Positions 17,010-26,766 of a DNA stretch of 64,000 nucleotides are shown here, in pieces. The notes under the pieces were generated by a model. It was not told the origin of the DNA, did not search any database, and saw only the letters and a program-made list of their open reading frames with translations. The DNA lies in NCBI RefSeq assembly GCF_000770675.1, contig NZ_AVBG01000006.1, positions 62,001 through 126,000 of the forward strand, given 5' to 3'. The position numbers were made by a program, and so were the translations under genes. Numbering within the stretch: position 1 is the stretch's first letter; every line of letters begins with the position of its first letter. This stretch comes from Pontibacillus chungwhensis BH030062 (GTDB lineage Bacteria; Bacillota; Bacilli; Bacillales; BH030062).

Positions 17010-18059
17010 ATGAAGCGTAAGAGAACATCCAAGAAAAAGCTTTTTCTTTGGTCCTTTATTGTTCTTTTATTACTAGGAGCCGGAGTAGCTTCCGGATATG
17101 GAGCTTACTTAACCGACAAAGCAAAAAACGCTACCAATAGTGCTCAGTTAGAACTGAAGCGAGGCGATATGTCCGCTAAGCGCGATGAAATGGTCGATCC
17201 ATACCAGGACAACATCTCTATATTATTATTGGGCGTGGATGATAGCGAAAAGCGAGACTTTGATAGTAACGCACGCTCAGATGCCATGGTCCTTGCCACG
17301 TTAAATGAAGAAGAAAAGTCTATCAAACTCGTAAGCATCCCGCGTGACTCTTATGCTTACATCCCTCAAATGGATCAGCGTGATAAGATTACACACGCCC
17401 ATGCTTACGGAGGAGTCGATTACTCCGTATCGACTGTTGAGAATATGTTTGATGTACCCGTTGATTACTATGTCCGCCTTAACTTCAATGCCTTTGTAGA
17501 AACTGTTGATACACTTGGCGGTATACAATATGACGTACCATTCGATCTATCTGAGAAGAATAGTGAAGATAAGGACGGAGCTATTCAACTTGAAGAAGGT
17601 ACACAAGAAATCACAGGTGAAGAAGCATTAGCCCTTGCCCGCTCCCGCCAATATGACAGTGACCAAGCGCGCGGTAAGCGTCAGATGGAGATTCTACAAT
17701 CGATCTTCGATGAAGCTTCAGACGTCAAGTCCGTTACGAAGTATGGTTCTCTAATCGACTCAATCGGGAACAATATGAAAACGAACATGAGCTTTGATGA
17801 AATGAGTGCCCTGCACAACTATGTGCTAGACCGAAATATTTCGTTTGAAACGATGCAACTAGACGGAGAAGGAACGTTCATTAACGATTTGTATTATTTC
17901 AAAGTAAACGATAACAGCCTTACGTCGATCCAGAATACACTACAAACACACCTTGATCTAAATGGTACAAATAATACAATAGATGAAAAAGAAGACGGGG
18001 ACAGCACGTACGCTAAGAAACAAGAGCCTACTTCAGAAGATAAAGATGAAGAACTGTAA
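17010..18059 (+). CDS. tagU: LCP family wall-polymer ligase (LytR/TagU type)
   Basis: 349 residues. A short basic N-terminus precedes one membrane anchor (LFLWSFIVLLLLGAGVASG, residues about 10-29). The extracellular LCP domain has SILLLGVDDSEKRD, the basic SIPRDSYAYIP motif, ALALARSRQYDSDQARGKRQ (Arg cluster binding polyprenyl phosphate) and DYYVRLNF. These enzymes attach teichoic acids or related polymers to peptidoglycan. The frame opens at 16980 inside yvyE, but the ATG at 17010 follows AAAGGAG nine bases away. Neighbouring tagO and galU fit wall polymer synthesis. The acidic tail is probably disordered. Confidence 0.92.
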   Translation: MKRKRTSKKKLFLWSFIVLLLLGAGVASGYGAYLTDKAKNATNSAQLELKRGDMSAKRDEMVDPYQDNISILLLGVDDSEKRDFDSNARSDAMVLATLNEEEKSIKLVSIPRDSYAYIPQMDQRDKITHAHAYGGVDYSVSTVENMFDVPVDYYVRLNFNAFVETVDTLGGIQYDVPFDLSEKNSEDKDGAIQLEEGTQEITGEEALALARSRQYDSDQARGKRQMEILQSIFDEASDVKSVTKYGSLIDSIGNNMKTNMSFDEMSALHNYVLDRNISFETMQLDGEGTFINDLYYFKVNDNSLTSIQNTLQTHLDLNGTNNTIDEKEDGDSTYAKKQEPTSEDKDEEL

Positions 18060-18063
18060 CGAA

Positions 18064-18103
18064 AAAAGATGGTTGAGAGATTTGAGTCTCTCAACCATCT
18101 TTT
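18064..18103. terminator. Bidirectional terminator between tagU and the glucosaminidase gene
   Basis: A 17-bp perfect stem (AAAAGATGGTTGAGAGA with its complement) and a 6-nt loop, with A and T runs at either side. It serves the two converging genes. Confidence 0.92.
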
Positions 18104-18116
18104 GATTTCATGTGAC

Positions 18117-19610
18117 TTACTTCGAAGTTTCAACATCCTCCTCGGATACTTGAGTTGAATCTTCTTCTGGTTGCTCATCCGTCGATTCCTCTTCTTCCTC
18201 AACCGGGTCAGGTTCTCCTGTCAGAAGGTTAAGGTCCTTGTTCCCCAACGCGTTGTCAGCACGGTACATATGTCCAGCGATCTTTTGACCCCAATAAGGA
18301 TCAGATGCATATTTGACGTTCATGCCCTCGCCTTTGTTTCCTAGATAATCTCCATTGGCCCGAAAACCTGTACCAGTAAGATAACCATCTTTCACAAACT
18401 GCGCTGCAAACATAATATTGTCTTCTATAGAATTAAATTCATAGGCGTTTCCGTACGGGTTGTCATCCGTTGCATTTAATCCATATAAGTTATTTTTATC
18501 TCTGGCAATAGAGCTATTCCCCCATGCACTCTCATGAATAGCATGAGCCATCAAGTATAAAGCGTTTACTCCATATTCCTCTTGCGCTTTAATAAATGAT
18601 TCTCCGTGACCGGATAAGACACTATTATCGATAGGAGAATATTGCTCCATGTATTGATTCAATTCTTCAGCTGTATAGTCTGATTTCGTTAATAAGGATA
18701 AATAGTTGAAAAGAGGCGTATCTTTTTCACCTAGCGTCCAGCTACCATCTGGTTTATAGATCTTTTCCCCTTCATCCATCCATTCTGGTGCTTTCCCATA
18801 ACGATATTGACCATAATAGCTACGAAGTTTGTGATACAAGTCTCCACCCTTATTCACATAATAAGACTGACTGCTGATGAATGGTGTAGGCACAAGTTGA
18901 ATGTCACCAGGCTTCGCATACAAAACATCTCCTGATAAACGAACCTTTAAAGCCCCATTTGCAGCAGACTCCAAGTATTCTACTTCACTGCCGCCACTAA
19001 CATAGTTCACCGCAGTGCGATCTTTCAGGCGTTCGTCTGGATAGAGAAGCGTATAATGTTTCGTATAAGCCTGCCCCTCCGGAATCCAAATCACTTCACC
19101 GTTATGATAGAGCACTTCCGTCCCATCTTTCTTCGCCTTGCTTTTAGCTTCTTCAAATGAATCAAATGAAATGCCATATGTATAAGAGTCAACCGAATGC
19201 ATTTGTGCAATTTGGTATTCTTTTGATACGTGGAACGTTTTCTTAATTGAAGTTTCCATCATCTTATTGCCTTTCTCAGAGCGCAAACCTTGCTTAACAT
19301 ATAACTTATAGGAATCACCAACTGTATACCCTTTCAGTGGCTGTACCTCAATCGTAGTCCGATCCTCAGATGGTTTCAATTCCACAGGATGCCGTTCCCC
19401 TGTTGATTGATTTTCAACATATATATTCTCTTCTGTAATGGTCTTTTGTTTGATCTCAGTGTCAAAAACAATCGTCCACACTTTATCAGATGGGATGTTG
19501 ATTACCTCTTCCCACTCTTCCCAAATCGAATCAGCTTTCGCTACCTCCGTTGTCCCCAGCAACGTCAGCAGGAAAACAAGACTAAATAACCAAATCATTC
19601 CCTTTCTCAT
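18117..19610 (-). CDS. Secreted peptidoglycan N-acetylglucosaminidase with N-terminal Ig-like domain
   Basis: 497 residues. Signal peptide about 1-26 (MIWLFSLVFLLTLLGTTEVAKA). Residues about 28-125 form an SbsA-type Ig-like domain (KVWTIVFDTEI, EENIYV, YKLYV, SEKGNKM). A middle module (YYVNKGGDLYHKLRSYYG, KAPEWMDEGEKIY) resembles LytD-type glucosaminidase accessory parts. The C-terminal hydrolase (PF01832 type) has the catalytic Glu in LMAHAIHESAWGNSSIA. It cleaves glycan strands during wall turnover. An upstream ATG at 19646 is open, but the ATG at 19610 follows AGGAGGG by nine bases and starts the signal peptide. The tail is Glu-rich. Confidence 0.9.
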   Translation of the reverse strand: MRKGMIWLFSLVFLLTLLGTTEVAKADSIWEEWEEVINIPSDKVWTIVFDTEIKQKTITEENIYVENQSTGERHPVELKPSEDRTTIEVQPLKGYTVGDSYKLYVKQGLRSEKGNKMMETSIKKTFHVSKEYQIAQMHSVDSYTYGISFDSFEEAKSKAKKDGTEVLYHNGEVIWIPEGQAYTKHYTLLYPDERLKDRTAVNYVSGGSEVEYLESAANGALKVRLSGDVLYAKPGDIQLVPTPFISSQSYYVNKGGDLYHKLRSYYGQYRYGKAPEWMDEGEKIYKPDGSWTLGEKDTPLFNYLSLLTKSDYTAEELNQYMEQYSPIDNSVLSGHGESFIKAQEEYGVNALYLMAHAIHESAWGNSSIARDKNNLYGLNATDDNPYGNAYEFNSIEDNIMFAAQFVKDGYLTGTGFRANGDYLGNKGEGMNVKYASDPYWGQKIAGHMYRADNALGNKDLNLLTGEPDPVEEEEESTDEQPEEDSTQVSEEDVETSK

Positions 19611-19658
19611 CTCAGTATTCCCTCCTGATTTCTTAGAATCTACCATCTATTATAATTA

Positions 19659-19685
19659 GAATCGACATAGATTCATAGAAGTTTA
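19659..19685 (-). promoter_or_regulatory. Possible SigmaD promoter of the glucosaminidase gene
   Basis: Minus strand: TAAA (19685-19682), exactly 15 bases, then GTCGATTC (19666-19659), which keeps five of eight consensus positions. Autolysins such as LytD are SigmaD-dependent in B. subtilis. A TATAAT -10-like box overlaps just downstream, so a SigmaA promoter is also possible. Confidence 0.5.
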
Positions 19686-19741
19686 GGAAATATATGAGAT
19701 TATTTTGTAGAAACTTAACATTTTCACTAACCAAATAAAGA

Positions 19742-19772
19742 GAAATATTCTGATCATTAGACAGAATATTTC
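19742..19772 (-). terminator. Terminator downstream of the phytoene desaturase-like gene
   Basis: Inverted repeat GAAATATTCTG / CAGAATATTTC with a 9-nt loop, followed on the minus strand by a T-rich stretch. AT-rich stem, so strength is moderate. Confidence 0.65.
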
Positions 19773-19810
19773 CCGGGAAAAGCTCTTTTGCTATTTTTCG
19801 ACGGAATGTG

Positions 19811-21373
19811 CTAGCTTAGTTTGTTGGCTAACAAATAACCTGAGGTCCCATTAAGCCCTCCTCCCGGCCAGGTTGCGGCACCTACCATATAGAGGTTTTT
19901 AATGGGGGTATGATATTTTGAATATCCTGCAACAGGACGAAAAGCATAATTCTGATGCAGGTGATGACTTCCACTTACACTATCTCCACCAACTAGATTC
20001 GGATTGTCTGCTTCCAGGTCCTTTGGAGATAAAACTATTTTATGAGAAAGCACATCCCTTACGTTAGGAGCATAGTGAGCGAGCTTATCCAGCACACGTT
20101 CGGCATAGGCTTCCTTCATCTCTCTCCAGCTCCCGGGTTCAATCTCGTTTAAGCTGTCCCGCTCCACCTCTGCTGGTAAGGCACGCACTTGAATCCAAAT
20201 GGTATTCTTTCCTTCAGGAGAACGGGATGGATCGATGACTGTAGGTTGGCCGACAACAAGAAGGGGACTATCTGGAAGTGTCCCGTTTAAGCTTTGAGTA
20301 TACGTACGTGAAAGATCACCTACGTATGGACCGATATGAATATAGGCATATTCGCTATACTCTTTCCCTGCCGTCCATTCCAGAGGTGCATTCAGTTCAA
20401 GGTGGATCATCATCGTTCCAGGTCCATACTGATAGTTCTCTGCTTTTTCGACATAAGAAGCATGAAGGGTCTCAGGATCAAGTAGTCGTGAGATTAGCTG
20501 AGTAGGTGTAATGTTACCGATGACGGCTTTCTTTGCATAAGCGATTTCACCTGAGGTGAGTTTTACACCAACAGCCTTCCCTTGCTCCACTAGGATTTCG
20601 TCTACTTCAGTCCCTGTTCGAACCACTCCGCCTCTTTTCTCAATCCCTTTTATTAAACTGTTGATTAGTTGCTGAATTCCGCCTTTCGAGAAGGCCATCC
20701 CGTTACGCTGGTTCAGAACGGATTCTAAGAATGGAAAGACGGCTCCATTCGAAACATCAGGTGCAAAGTCCAGGTGGAATCCCCAGGGTACAATAAGTGA
20801 TTTCACTTTCTTATCTTTAAACCATTGATCAACGAACTCCCTTGGGGACTGCAGCAACTGACTTCCAAGCTGAAGCAAACCACTGATTTTGAAATGTCTA
20901 TACATCTTCCAGAACTGTTTTCCTGCCTCAAAGGAAGGCAGTTCCATCTTCATAAGTGGCATAAAGTGTGGGGCTGTTTGATCAAAGTAATCGTTTAACC
21001 TGGACCAAGAATCCGCATCCTCCTGAGAAAGAGCTGATAAAGCCTCATACGTTCGATCACGATCCTGGTGCACTCCGATCCCTGTCCCATCCGGGAAGAC
21101 ACTTGCGTATGGGTGATCACTGACTACCGGTTCAAATCCGTTCTCAGAAAGCTCTTCTTTATACTCCTTATAGAAATCTGAACCTAAGAAAAGACCGATA
21201 TTCATCGCGTACAAATCATGGGTGAATCCGTTTGAAGCGGTTGATTTAGAAGCTCCTCCTGGGATATCAGCTTTTTCTAGCACAAGCACCCTCCACCCTT
21301 TTTCAGCTAACAAGAAAGCTGATATCAAACCGTTGTGACCACTACCAATTACGATTGCATCTACATTATCCAT
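19811..21373 (-). CDS. FAD-dependent oxidoreductase of the phytoene desaturase / CrtI-like superfamily
   Basis: 520 residues. The N-terminal dinucleotide fold reads DAIVIGSGHNGLISAFLLAE then VLVLEKADIPGGASKS. The C-terminal flavin motif NLYMVGAATWPGGGLNGTSG is typical of the phytoene-dehydrogenase and retinol-saturase-like group. Possible roles are carotenoid or other isoprenoid desaturation or isomerisation; no other carotenoid gene is in the window, so the substrate is open. The frame extends to 21457, adding a hydrophobic stretch, but the ATG at 21373 follows GAGGG and starts directly before the Rossmann fold, so I prefer it. Confidence 0.8.
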   Translation of the reverse strand: MDNVDAIVIGSGHNGLISAFLLAEKGWRVLVLEKADIPGGASKSTASNGFTHDLYAMNIGLFLGSDFYKEYKEELSENGFEPVVSDHPYASVFPDGTGIGVHQDRDRTYEALSALSQEDADSWSRLNDYFDQTAPHFMPLMKMELPSFEAGKQFWKMYRHFKISGLLQLGSQLLQSPREFVDQWFKDKKVKSLIVPWGFHLDFAPDVSNGAVFPFLESVLNQRNGMAFSKGGIQQLINSLIKGIEKRGGVVRTGTEVDEILVEQGKAVGVKLTSGEIAYAKKAVIGNITPTQLISRLLDPETLHASYVEKAENYQYGPGTMMIHLELNAPLEWTAGKEYSEYAYIHIGPYVGDLSRTYTQSLNGTLPDSPLLVVGQPTVIDPSRSPEGKNTIWIQVRALPAEVERDSLNEIEPGSWREMKEAYAERVLDKLAHYAPNVRDVLSHKIVLSPKDLEADNPNLVGGDSVSGSHHLHQNYAFRPVAGYSKYHTPIKNLYMVGAATWPGGGLNGTSGYLLANKLS

Positions 21374-21449
21374 AGGATCCCTCACTGTCTTAAAAATGAT
21401 CTTAAACAATACCACCACAATGAGAAGATAAACAAAATTACACACATAA

Positions 21450-21488
21450 AAAAGCACCAGAATCTAAATAAAGAAGATTCTGGTGCTT
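21450..21488 (-). terminator. Terminator downstream of tagO
   Basis: Perfect 15-bp stem AAAGCACCAGAATCT with its complement, 9-nt loop, followed by T-rich sequence on the minus strand. It separates tagO from the oxidoreductase gene. Confidence 0.9.
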
Positions 21489-21495
21489 TACTCGT

Positions 21496-22545
21496 TTATC
21501 GTTTCGTACGATAATCTCGAATCAGATTTAAGATTGGACGGTAATTTTGGCTAATTAACCCTGTCACTTCAACGACTAATTCAATTAAGATGAGCAAGGT
21601 AAATATGACAAATACGGATCCAAACATAGTGGCTTGGGAGAAAATAACTGCTGCTAAACTAAACAGAGCAGCCATTGCATAAATCATAAGCACTGTTTCA
21701 GGGTGGCTATACCCTAATCGCAATAAGCAATGGTGCAAGTGTGATTTATCTGGAGATGATAACGGTTTGCGCTGAACAAACCTTCTCACAATAGCAAAGA
21801 TTGTATCAGAAATTGGAACGCCTAGAATAATAACCGGGATAATGAACGAGAATAACGTAATGTTCTTAAATCCAAGCAACGAGAGGACACTTATAATAAA
21901 GCCTAAGAATAAAGCTCCTGTATCTCCCATGAAGATCTTTGCTGGATAGAAGTTGTAGATTAAGAATCCTAGCGTACTTCCCAGTGTAATAAGGCCGATG
22001 ATGGATACGAAGAAGTCACCCATTGCAATCGCCATACCTGAGATGGTTAATAAAGCAATCGAAGATACTCCTGCTGCAAGACCGTCAAGTCCGTCAATTA
22101 AGTTAATCGCATTCGTGATCCCTACAATCCAAAGAATCGTAATCGGAACACTCATCCAACCAAACTGTAGCGTATCTCCAAATGGTAAGTTAATGTACTC
22201 AACTTTAACATTACCAGCTTGAACCACAATAAGCGCAGCGGCAAGTTGACCTGCAATTTTCCATTTCGGGGATAATTCCTTCATGTCATCAAGAACACCT
22301 GTAACAATAATAATCGTACTACCGATTACCAGAGGCCATGTGTATCCTGAATCTGGGAAGAATAAGAGAACCCCAGCAACAAAGCTTAAGAATATAGCTA
22401 AGCCACCTAAACGTGGCATTAATTTTTGGTGTACTTTTCGTTCATTCGGTTTATCCGTCGCTCCAATTTTCACAGCTAACTTCTTCACAACGGGTGTGAT
22501 GAGGATTGAAGCAATGAAACATAATAATAAGGCCTTAAACTCCAT
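21496..22545 (-). CDS. tagO: Undecaprenyl-phosphate N-acetylglucosaminyl 1-phosphate transferase (TagO/WecA family)
   Basis: 349 residues with about 10-11 hydrophobic segments. MraY/WecA superfamily motifs: the DD pair in GVLDDMKELSPKWKI, NLIDGLDGLAAG, FMGDTGALFLGF and the cytoplasmic HLHHCLLRLG His motif near residue 275. It starts wall teichoic acid (or another secondary wall polymer) by loading GlcNAc-1-P on undecaprenyl phosphate. AGGAGG precedes the ATG. Its neighbours (LCP ligase, amidase, glucosaminidase) all act on the cell wall. Confidence 0.93.
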   Translation of the reverse strand: MEFKALLLCFIASILITPVVKKLAVKIGATDKPNERKVHQKLMPRLGGLAIFLSFVAGVLLFFPDSGYTWPLVIGSTIIIVTGVLDDMKELSPKWKIAGQLAAALIVVQAGNVKVEYINLPFGDTLQFGWMSVPITILWIVGITNAINLIDGLDGLAAGVSSIALLTISGMAIAMGDFFVSIIGLITLGSTLGFLIYNFYPAKIFMGDTGALFLGFIISVLSLLGFKNITLFSFIIPVIILGVPISDTIFAIVRRFVQRKPLSSPDKSHLHHCLLRLGYSHPETVLMIYAMAALFSLAAVIFSQATMFGSVFVIFTLLILIELVVEVTGLISQNYRPILNLIRDYRTKR

Positions 22546-22883
22546 TTAAAAGACCCTCCTCGGTTCTAGTATGTCCAACTTTAATGTTCAAGAAGCAGTT
22601 ATTACTTTCCAAATTCATGTATACCATTCCACTTTTCTGAGCAAACTACCATTAGGATTATAACACAACGTGCCCTCGTCTAGAATATCGGATTTACATC
22701 TTTATTTACCTTTTTTTGTCGACTTCAAACGACATTTCTCCCAAATGTATGTATAAATCCAGTTCAAATAAGGGTTTAATCTTTATGTTATTAGACGAAA
22801 AGCAGACTATAAAAGTTTCACTCTTAAGTATATTAAATAAATTTCGTTACGATCCGTTTCATTTATGACTGTTGGGGGTACTT
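22546..22883. other. Intergenic region upstream of tagO
   Basis: About 340 bp of AT-rich DNA between tagO and the amidase terminator. I see no credible coding frame or repeat. It should carry the tagO promoter on the minus strand, but I cannot single out one -10/-35 pair. Confidence 0.4.
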
Positions 22884-22920
22884 AAAAACAGAGGACACCC
22901 TTAAGTAAATAAGGATGCCC
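22884..22920 (-). terminator. Terminator downstream of the amidase gene
   Basis: On the minus strand GGGCATCCTTA pairs with TAAGGGTGTCC through two wobble pairs, followed by a T-rich tract. It follows the amidase stop codon directly. Confidence 0.75.
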
Positions 22921-22925
22921 TATCA

Positions 22926-24101
22926 TTAGTTCACTTCAGCTTCGTAATAATCAACAATTCCTTCTGTAATAGCCTGAGCATAAAGATCTCTGTAATAATT
23001 GGATGTTAATTTCTCGAAATCTCCACTATTTGTCATGAACCCAAGTTCAACTAATACACTTGGCAATGTGTTGTAGTGAATAACGTAAAAGTTGTTGTCC
23101 TTCACACCACGGTCATACATACCTGCAATGTCGACAAGTTTTCTCTGAATGTATCCAGCCAACGCGCGACCTTCTTCTACATTACTCAATTTCCTTGAAT
23201 CATAGAATACTTCTGAACCTTTTGCACCTGGAGAAGCTGCATTTGCATGAATACTTACAAATAGGTCGCCCCTCACTTCTTGAGCATATTCTACGCGACC
23301 TTGAAGCGTTAAGAACTGATCTGTATCTCTTGTTAAAATTGGTGTAGCTCCAAGTGCCTTTAATCGTTCTGCCACTCTTAAAGAAACATCAAGATTAATT
23401 TCTTTTTCCTGAGCTCCCCAACTTTGTGCTCCTGGATCATGGTCTCCGTGACCTGCGTCAATGACAATACGTTGTCCTTCCACAGCTGTTCCGCCTGCTT
23501 TACGAAGCTTCATGTATGTTTTATGTACATACGCTTTTTGACCATTGAACTCAATTTCAGTCCAAAAATCTTCAAAATCATATACATCAACTACGTCACC
23601 TCGCGAGAGACTTCCTAACTTCTTAGAACTCGCATTTGGTTCAGCTCTCACATTTAGAACATCTGCTGTTACCGTTCCGGTAGATAGCACTGGTTTTTCC
23701 TCAATAACAGGTTTTTCATAAGACTTAATACTAAAGTTCTTCTCGTATCCTTGATCCATCTGCTTCCCTTTGTCAGATGAAATGTCATTCTCTACTACAA
23801 GCTTGTAATACCCACTACTTACGTATCCATCCTCTGGTGGATGAACCACTACCTTTTTACCGTCTTCACTTACATCGTATGTAGGGATATACTTTCCATC
23901 GTCTAATGTTTTAACATAAATGTTTTCCTGTAACGTTGCTTGATTGATTGGTGTATTGAATTCGATTGTCCATGTCTTATCTGGTTCTACGTCTGCTTCT
24001 TCCGGCAATTCTTCCCACACTGTCTCTGCTTGCGTCATCACCGGTACGAAAAACAAAACAATTAAACTTAGAAGTGCCCCTACGATTTTTCTTGTTGTCA
24101 T
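22926..24101 (-). CDS. Secreted N-acetylmuramoyl-L-alanine amidase with Ig-like and SH3b domains
   Basis: 391 residues. Signal peptide about 1-25 (ending MTQAE). Residues about 27-125 are an SbsA-type Ig-like domain (KTWTIEFNTPINQ, ENIYV, YYKLVVENDISSDKGKQM). Residues 140-200 are a bacterial SH3 domain (VTADVLNVRAEPNASSKKLG). The C-terminal Amidase_3 domain carries the zinc and catalytic residues: VIDAGHGDHDPGA, E in AQEKEINLD, SIHANAA and VLVELGFMTN. It cuts the amide bond between muramic acid and the stem peptide. Its Ig-like module is shared with three other secreted proteins around secA2. Confidence 0.93.
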   Translation of the reverse strand: MTTRKIVGALLSLIVLFFVPVMTQAETVWEELPEEADVEPDKTWTIEFNTPINQATLQENIYVKTLDDGKYIPTYDVSEDGKKVVVHPPEDGYVSSGYYKLVVENDISSDKGKQMDQGYEKNFSIKSYEKPVIEEKPVLSTGTVTADVLNVRAEPNASSKKLGSLSRGDVVDVYDFEDFWTEIEFNGQKAYVHKTYMKLRKAGGTAVEGQRIVIDAGHGDHDPGAQSWGAQEKEINLDVSLRVAERLKALGATPILTRDTDQFLTLQGRVEYAQEVRGDLFVSIHANAASPGAKGSEVFYDSRKLSNVEEGRALAGYIQRKLVDIAGMYDRGVKDNNFYVIHYNTLPSVLVELGFMTNSGDFEKLTSNYYRDLYAQAITEGIVDYYEAEVN

Positions 24102-24372
24102 CTAAGCTCCCCCAATTCATCATTATCTAGCATAGATAATATCATGAGTACCAAGGAAAATTCTATCCATTTTGAAAAATTAAGGTAAAAATATAGAATT
24201 ATTTACATAAGTTTGTCGATTTCACCCACCTACTATTGACCCTTTACAAATGAAAATATAACTAGAATTCACGCTCCATCCTCCTGCCAAATCTAGTAAG
24301 ACCATGATGAATATCCTGAAATTTCGTGATATACTAATAATCGGTAATTACAGACATTGAGGAGCGTATAAT

Positions 24373-26742
24373 ATGCTTGAGACGATCAGGAAGTATTATG
24401 GAGACAAGAAGTCAGAGCGTCAGTTGAAAATCTATGAAAAGAATGTCGAAACGATAAATGAATGGGAACATAAAATAGAAAGACTTTCAGATGAAGCACT
24501 ACAATCTAAAACGACAGAATTTAAAGAGAGATTAGCAGAAGGAGAAAGCATAGAATCGATTAAGGAAGAAGCTTTTGCTGTCGTGAGGGAAGCTGCCAAA
24601 CGTATATTAGGAATGCGTCATTATGACGTCCAATTAATCGGTGGACTTGTTTTATTCGAAGGAAACATTGCTGAGATGATGACAGGTGAAGGAAAGACGT
24701 TGGTCGCCTCTTTACCGAGTTACTTGCGTGCTCTTGAAGGAAAAGGCGTACACGTCATTACAGTCAATGAGTACCTGGCCGAGCGTGACCGTGAATTAAT
24801 TGGACCGATTCACGAATTTCTAGGACTTACAGTCGGGCTCAATATTACCCAAATGTCACCTGATGAGAAAAAACAAGCTTACCAGGCTGATATTACATAT
24901 GGAATTGGAACAGAATTTGGATTTGATTACTTGAGAGATAACATGGCACAGCAAGCTTCCCAAAGAGTCCAGCGCCCCTATCATTATGCCATTGTCGATG
25001 AAATCGATAGTGTCTTAGTAGATGAGGCAAAGACTCCCCTTATTATTGCCGGAAAGATGATGGCAAGTGCACAGCTGCACCGCGTTTGTGCTAAGCTTGC
25101 GAAATCATTCAAGGCTGAGGTTGATTATAATTTCGACGTAACGACCAAAGCGACAAGCTTAACAGAGGATGGAATCACTAAAGTTGAACGTGCCTTTGGC
25201 ATAGACAACTTATTTGATCTAGAGCATCAAACGCTTTACCACTATGTAATCCAGGCCGTACGTGCACATGTCATGTTCAAGCGTGATGTCGATTATATTG
25301 TCGACGAAGGTGAAGTTAAATTAATTGATATGTTCACAGGACGTATGATGGAAGGACGCACGCTTTCTGATGGCCTTCACCAAGCAATCGAGGCTAAAGA
25401 AGGACTTGAAATTACGGAAGAGAATAAGACACAAGCTAACATTACCATCCAGAACTACTTCCGAATGTATCCGATCCTTTCAGGTATGACGGGGACAGCG
25501 AAAACAGAAGAAAAGGAATTCCAACACACGTACCGCATGGACGTCATTCAAATTCCAACGAATAAACCTGTCATTCGCGAGGACTTAGAAGATTTAATCT
25601 ATGCTACGAAAGAACAGAAATATGAAGCTATGGTTAACGAGGTAAAAGACCGTTATAGCAAAGGCCAGCCAATTTTAATTGGAACAACTTCAATCCTGCA
25701 ATCTGAGACTGTTGCAAACTATTTAGATGAGGAAAACATTCCTTACGAATTGTTAAATGCGAAAAGTGTGGAGCAGGAAGTGCGTCTCATTTCACTAGCA
25801 GGTCAGAAAGGTCAAATCACGATCGCTACAAACATGGCCGGACGCGGTACAGATATTATGCTTGGAGAAGGTGCTGCTGAAGCAGGTGGTCTCCACGTAC
25901 TTGGAACGGAACGCCATGAATCTCGCCGTATCGATAATCAGCTTAAAGGTCGCTCAGGTCGTCAAGGTGACCCTGGTTCGACTCAGTTTATCATTTCAAT
26001 GGAAGATGACATGTTGCACCGCTTCGCGGAAGAAGAAACAGAACGCAAGATGAAGTCTCTTAAAACAGATGAGAACGGCCTCGTTTTAAATAAAGATATG
26101 AATAAGTTCATTGATACAGTTCAGCGAATTTCAGAAGGAAGCAATTTCAATATACGAGAGTTTAACTTAAAGCTCGATGATGTGATTAATGATCAGCGCG
26201 GAGTCATTTACACATTGCGGAATCAAATATTAGAGTCCAATACTTCAGTAGAGACGATCCTTCCTTATATAAAAGACTATCTCCTTGAGATCGTAGAGAA
26301 AGAATGTCCGGAAACCATCGTACCTGAAAAATGGAACCTCGGTCATCTAGAAGAAGAAGTAAACCGTGCAGCTCCTTTAATCGAAACGAACATGACAGAA
26401 CAATCCTTTGAAGGCATCGAGGACGTGAAGGAATATGTTCAGAAAGTAGCAGATGAGTATACAGCTAAGATTGATGTGTTACGCAAAAATATAATGCTTC
26501 AGAATCGCTTAAAACAAGTATCTATTGCTGTTATTGACCGTCAATGGATTCGTCACCTAGAGATCATGAACCGTCTTCGTGAAGGAATTGGTATGCGCCA
26601 GTACCAACAAGAAGACCCACTGCGCCTGTACCAGAACGAAGGGCTCGATGTGTTCCACCACACCATGTTTGAAATGAAACGAGAGATGGTGCTTCAGCTC
26701 TCTAGATTTGTACAAGGAATCAACAACGGTAAGAAAAAATAA
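24373..26742 (+). CDS. secA2: Accessory Sec translocase ATPase SecA2 (Bacillus type)
   Basis: 789 residues, shorter than housekeeping SecA (about 840). Walker A is MTGEGKTLVASL (residues 103-114), Walker B-type IVDEIDSVLVDEAKTPLIIAG, and ATNMAGRGTDIMLGEGAAEAGGLHVLGTERHESRRIDNQL (split) forms the second ATPase domain. The C-terminal zinc-binding SEC-C tail of SecA1 is missing. In B. anthracis a SecA2 of this type exports S-layer proteins with the help of SlaP. The next gene encodes a SlaP-like protein, so this is the same accessory system. No secY2 is visible. The start lies after GAGGAGCG. Confidence 0.93.
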   Translation: MLETIRKYYGDKKSERQLKIYEKNVETINEWEHKIERLSDEALQSKTTEFKERLAEGESIESIKEEAFAVVREAAKRILGMRHYDVQLIGGLVLFEGNIAEMMTGEGKTLVASLPSYLRALEGKGVHVITVNEYLAERDRELIGPIHEFLGLTVGLNITQMSPDEKKQAYQADITYGIGTEFGFDYLRDNMAQQASQRVQRPYHYAIVDEIDSVLVDEAKTPLIIAGKMMASAQLHRVCAKLAKSFKAEVDYNFDVTTKATSLTEDGITKVERAFGIDNLFDLEHQTLYHYVIQAVRAHVMFKRDVDYIVDEGEVKLIDMFTGRMMEGRTLSDGLHQAIEAKEGLEITEENKTQANITIQNYFRMYPILSGMTGTAKTEEKEFQHTYRMDVIQIPTNKPVIREDLEDLIYATKEQKYEAMVNEVKDRYSKGQPILIGTTSILQSETVANYLDEENIPYELLNAKSVEQEVRLISLAGQKGQITIATNMAGRGTDIMLGEGAAEAGGLHVLGTERHESRRIDNQLKGRSGRQGDPGSTQFIISMEDDMLHRFAEEETERKMKSLKTDENGLVLNKDMNKFIDTVQRISEGSNFNIREFNLKLDDVINDQRGVIYTLRNQILESNTSVETILPYIKDYLLEIVEKECPETIVPEKWNLGHLEEEVNRAAPLIETNMTEQSFEGIEDVKEYVQKVADEYTAKIDVLRKNIMLQNRLKQVSIAVIDRQWIRHLEIMNRLREGIGMRQYQQEDPLRLYQNEGLDVFHHTMFEMKREMVLQLSRFVQGINNGKKK

Positions 26743-26766
26743 CGACAAAAGGAGGATCTAACTACC

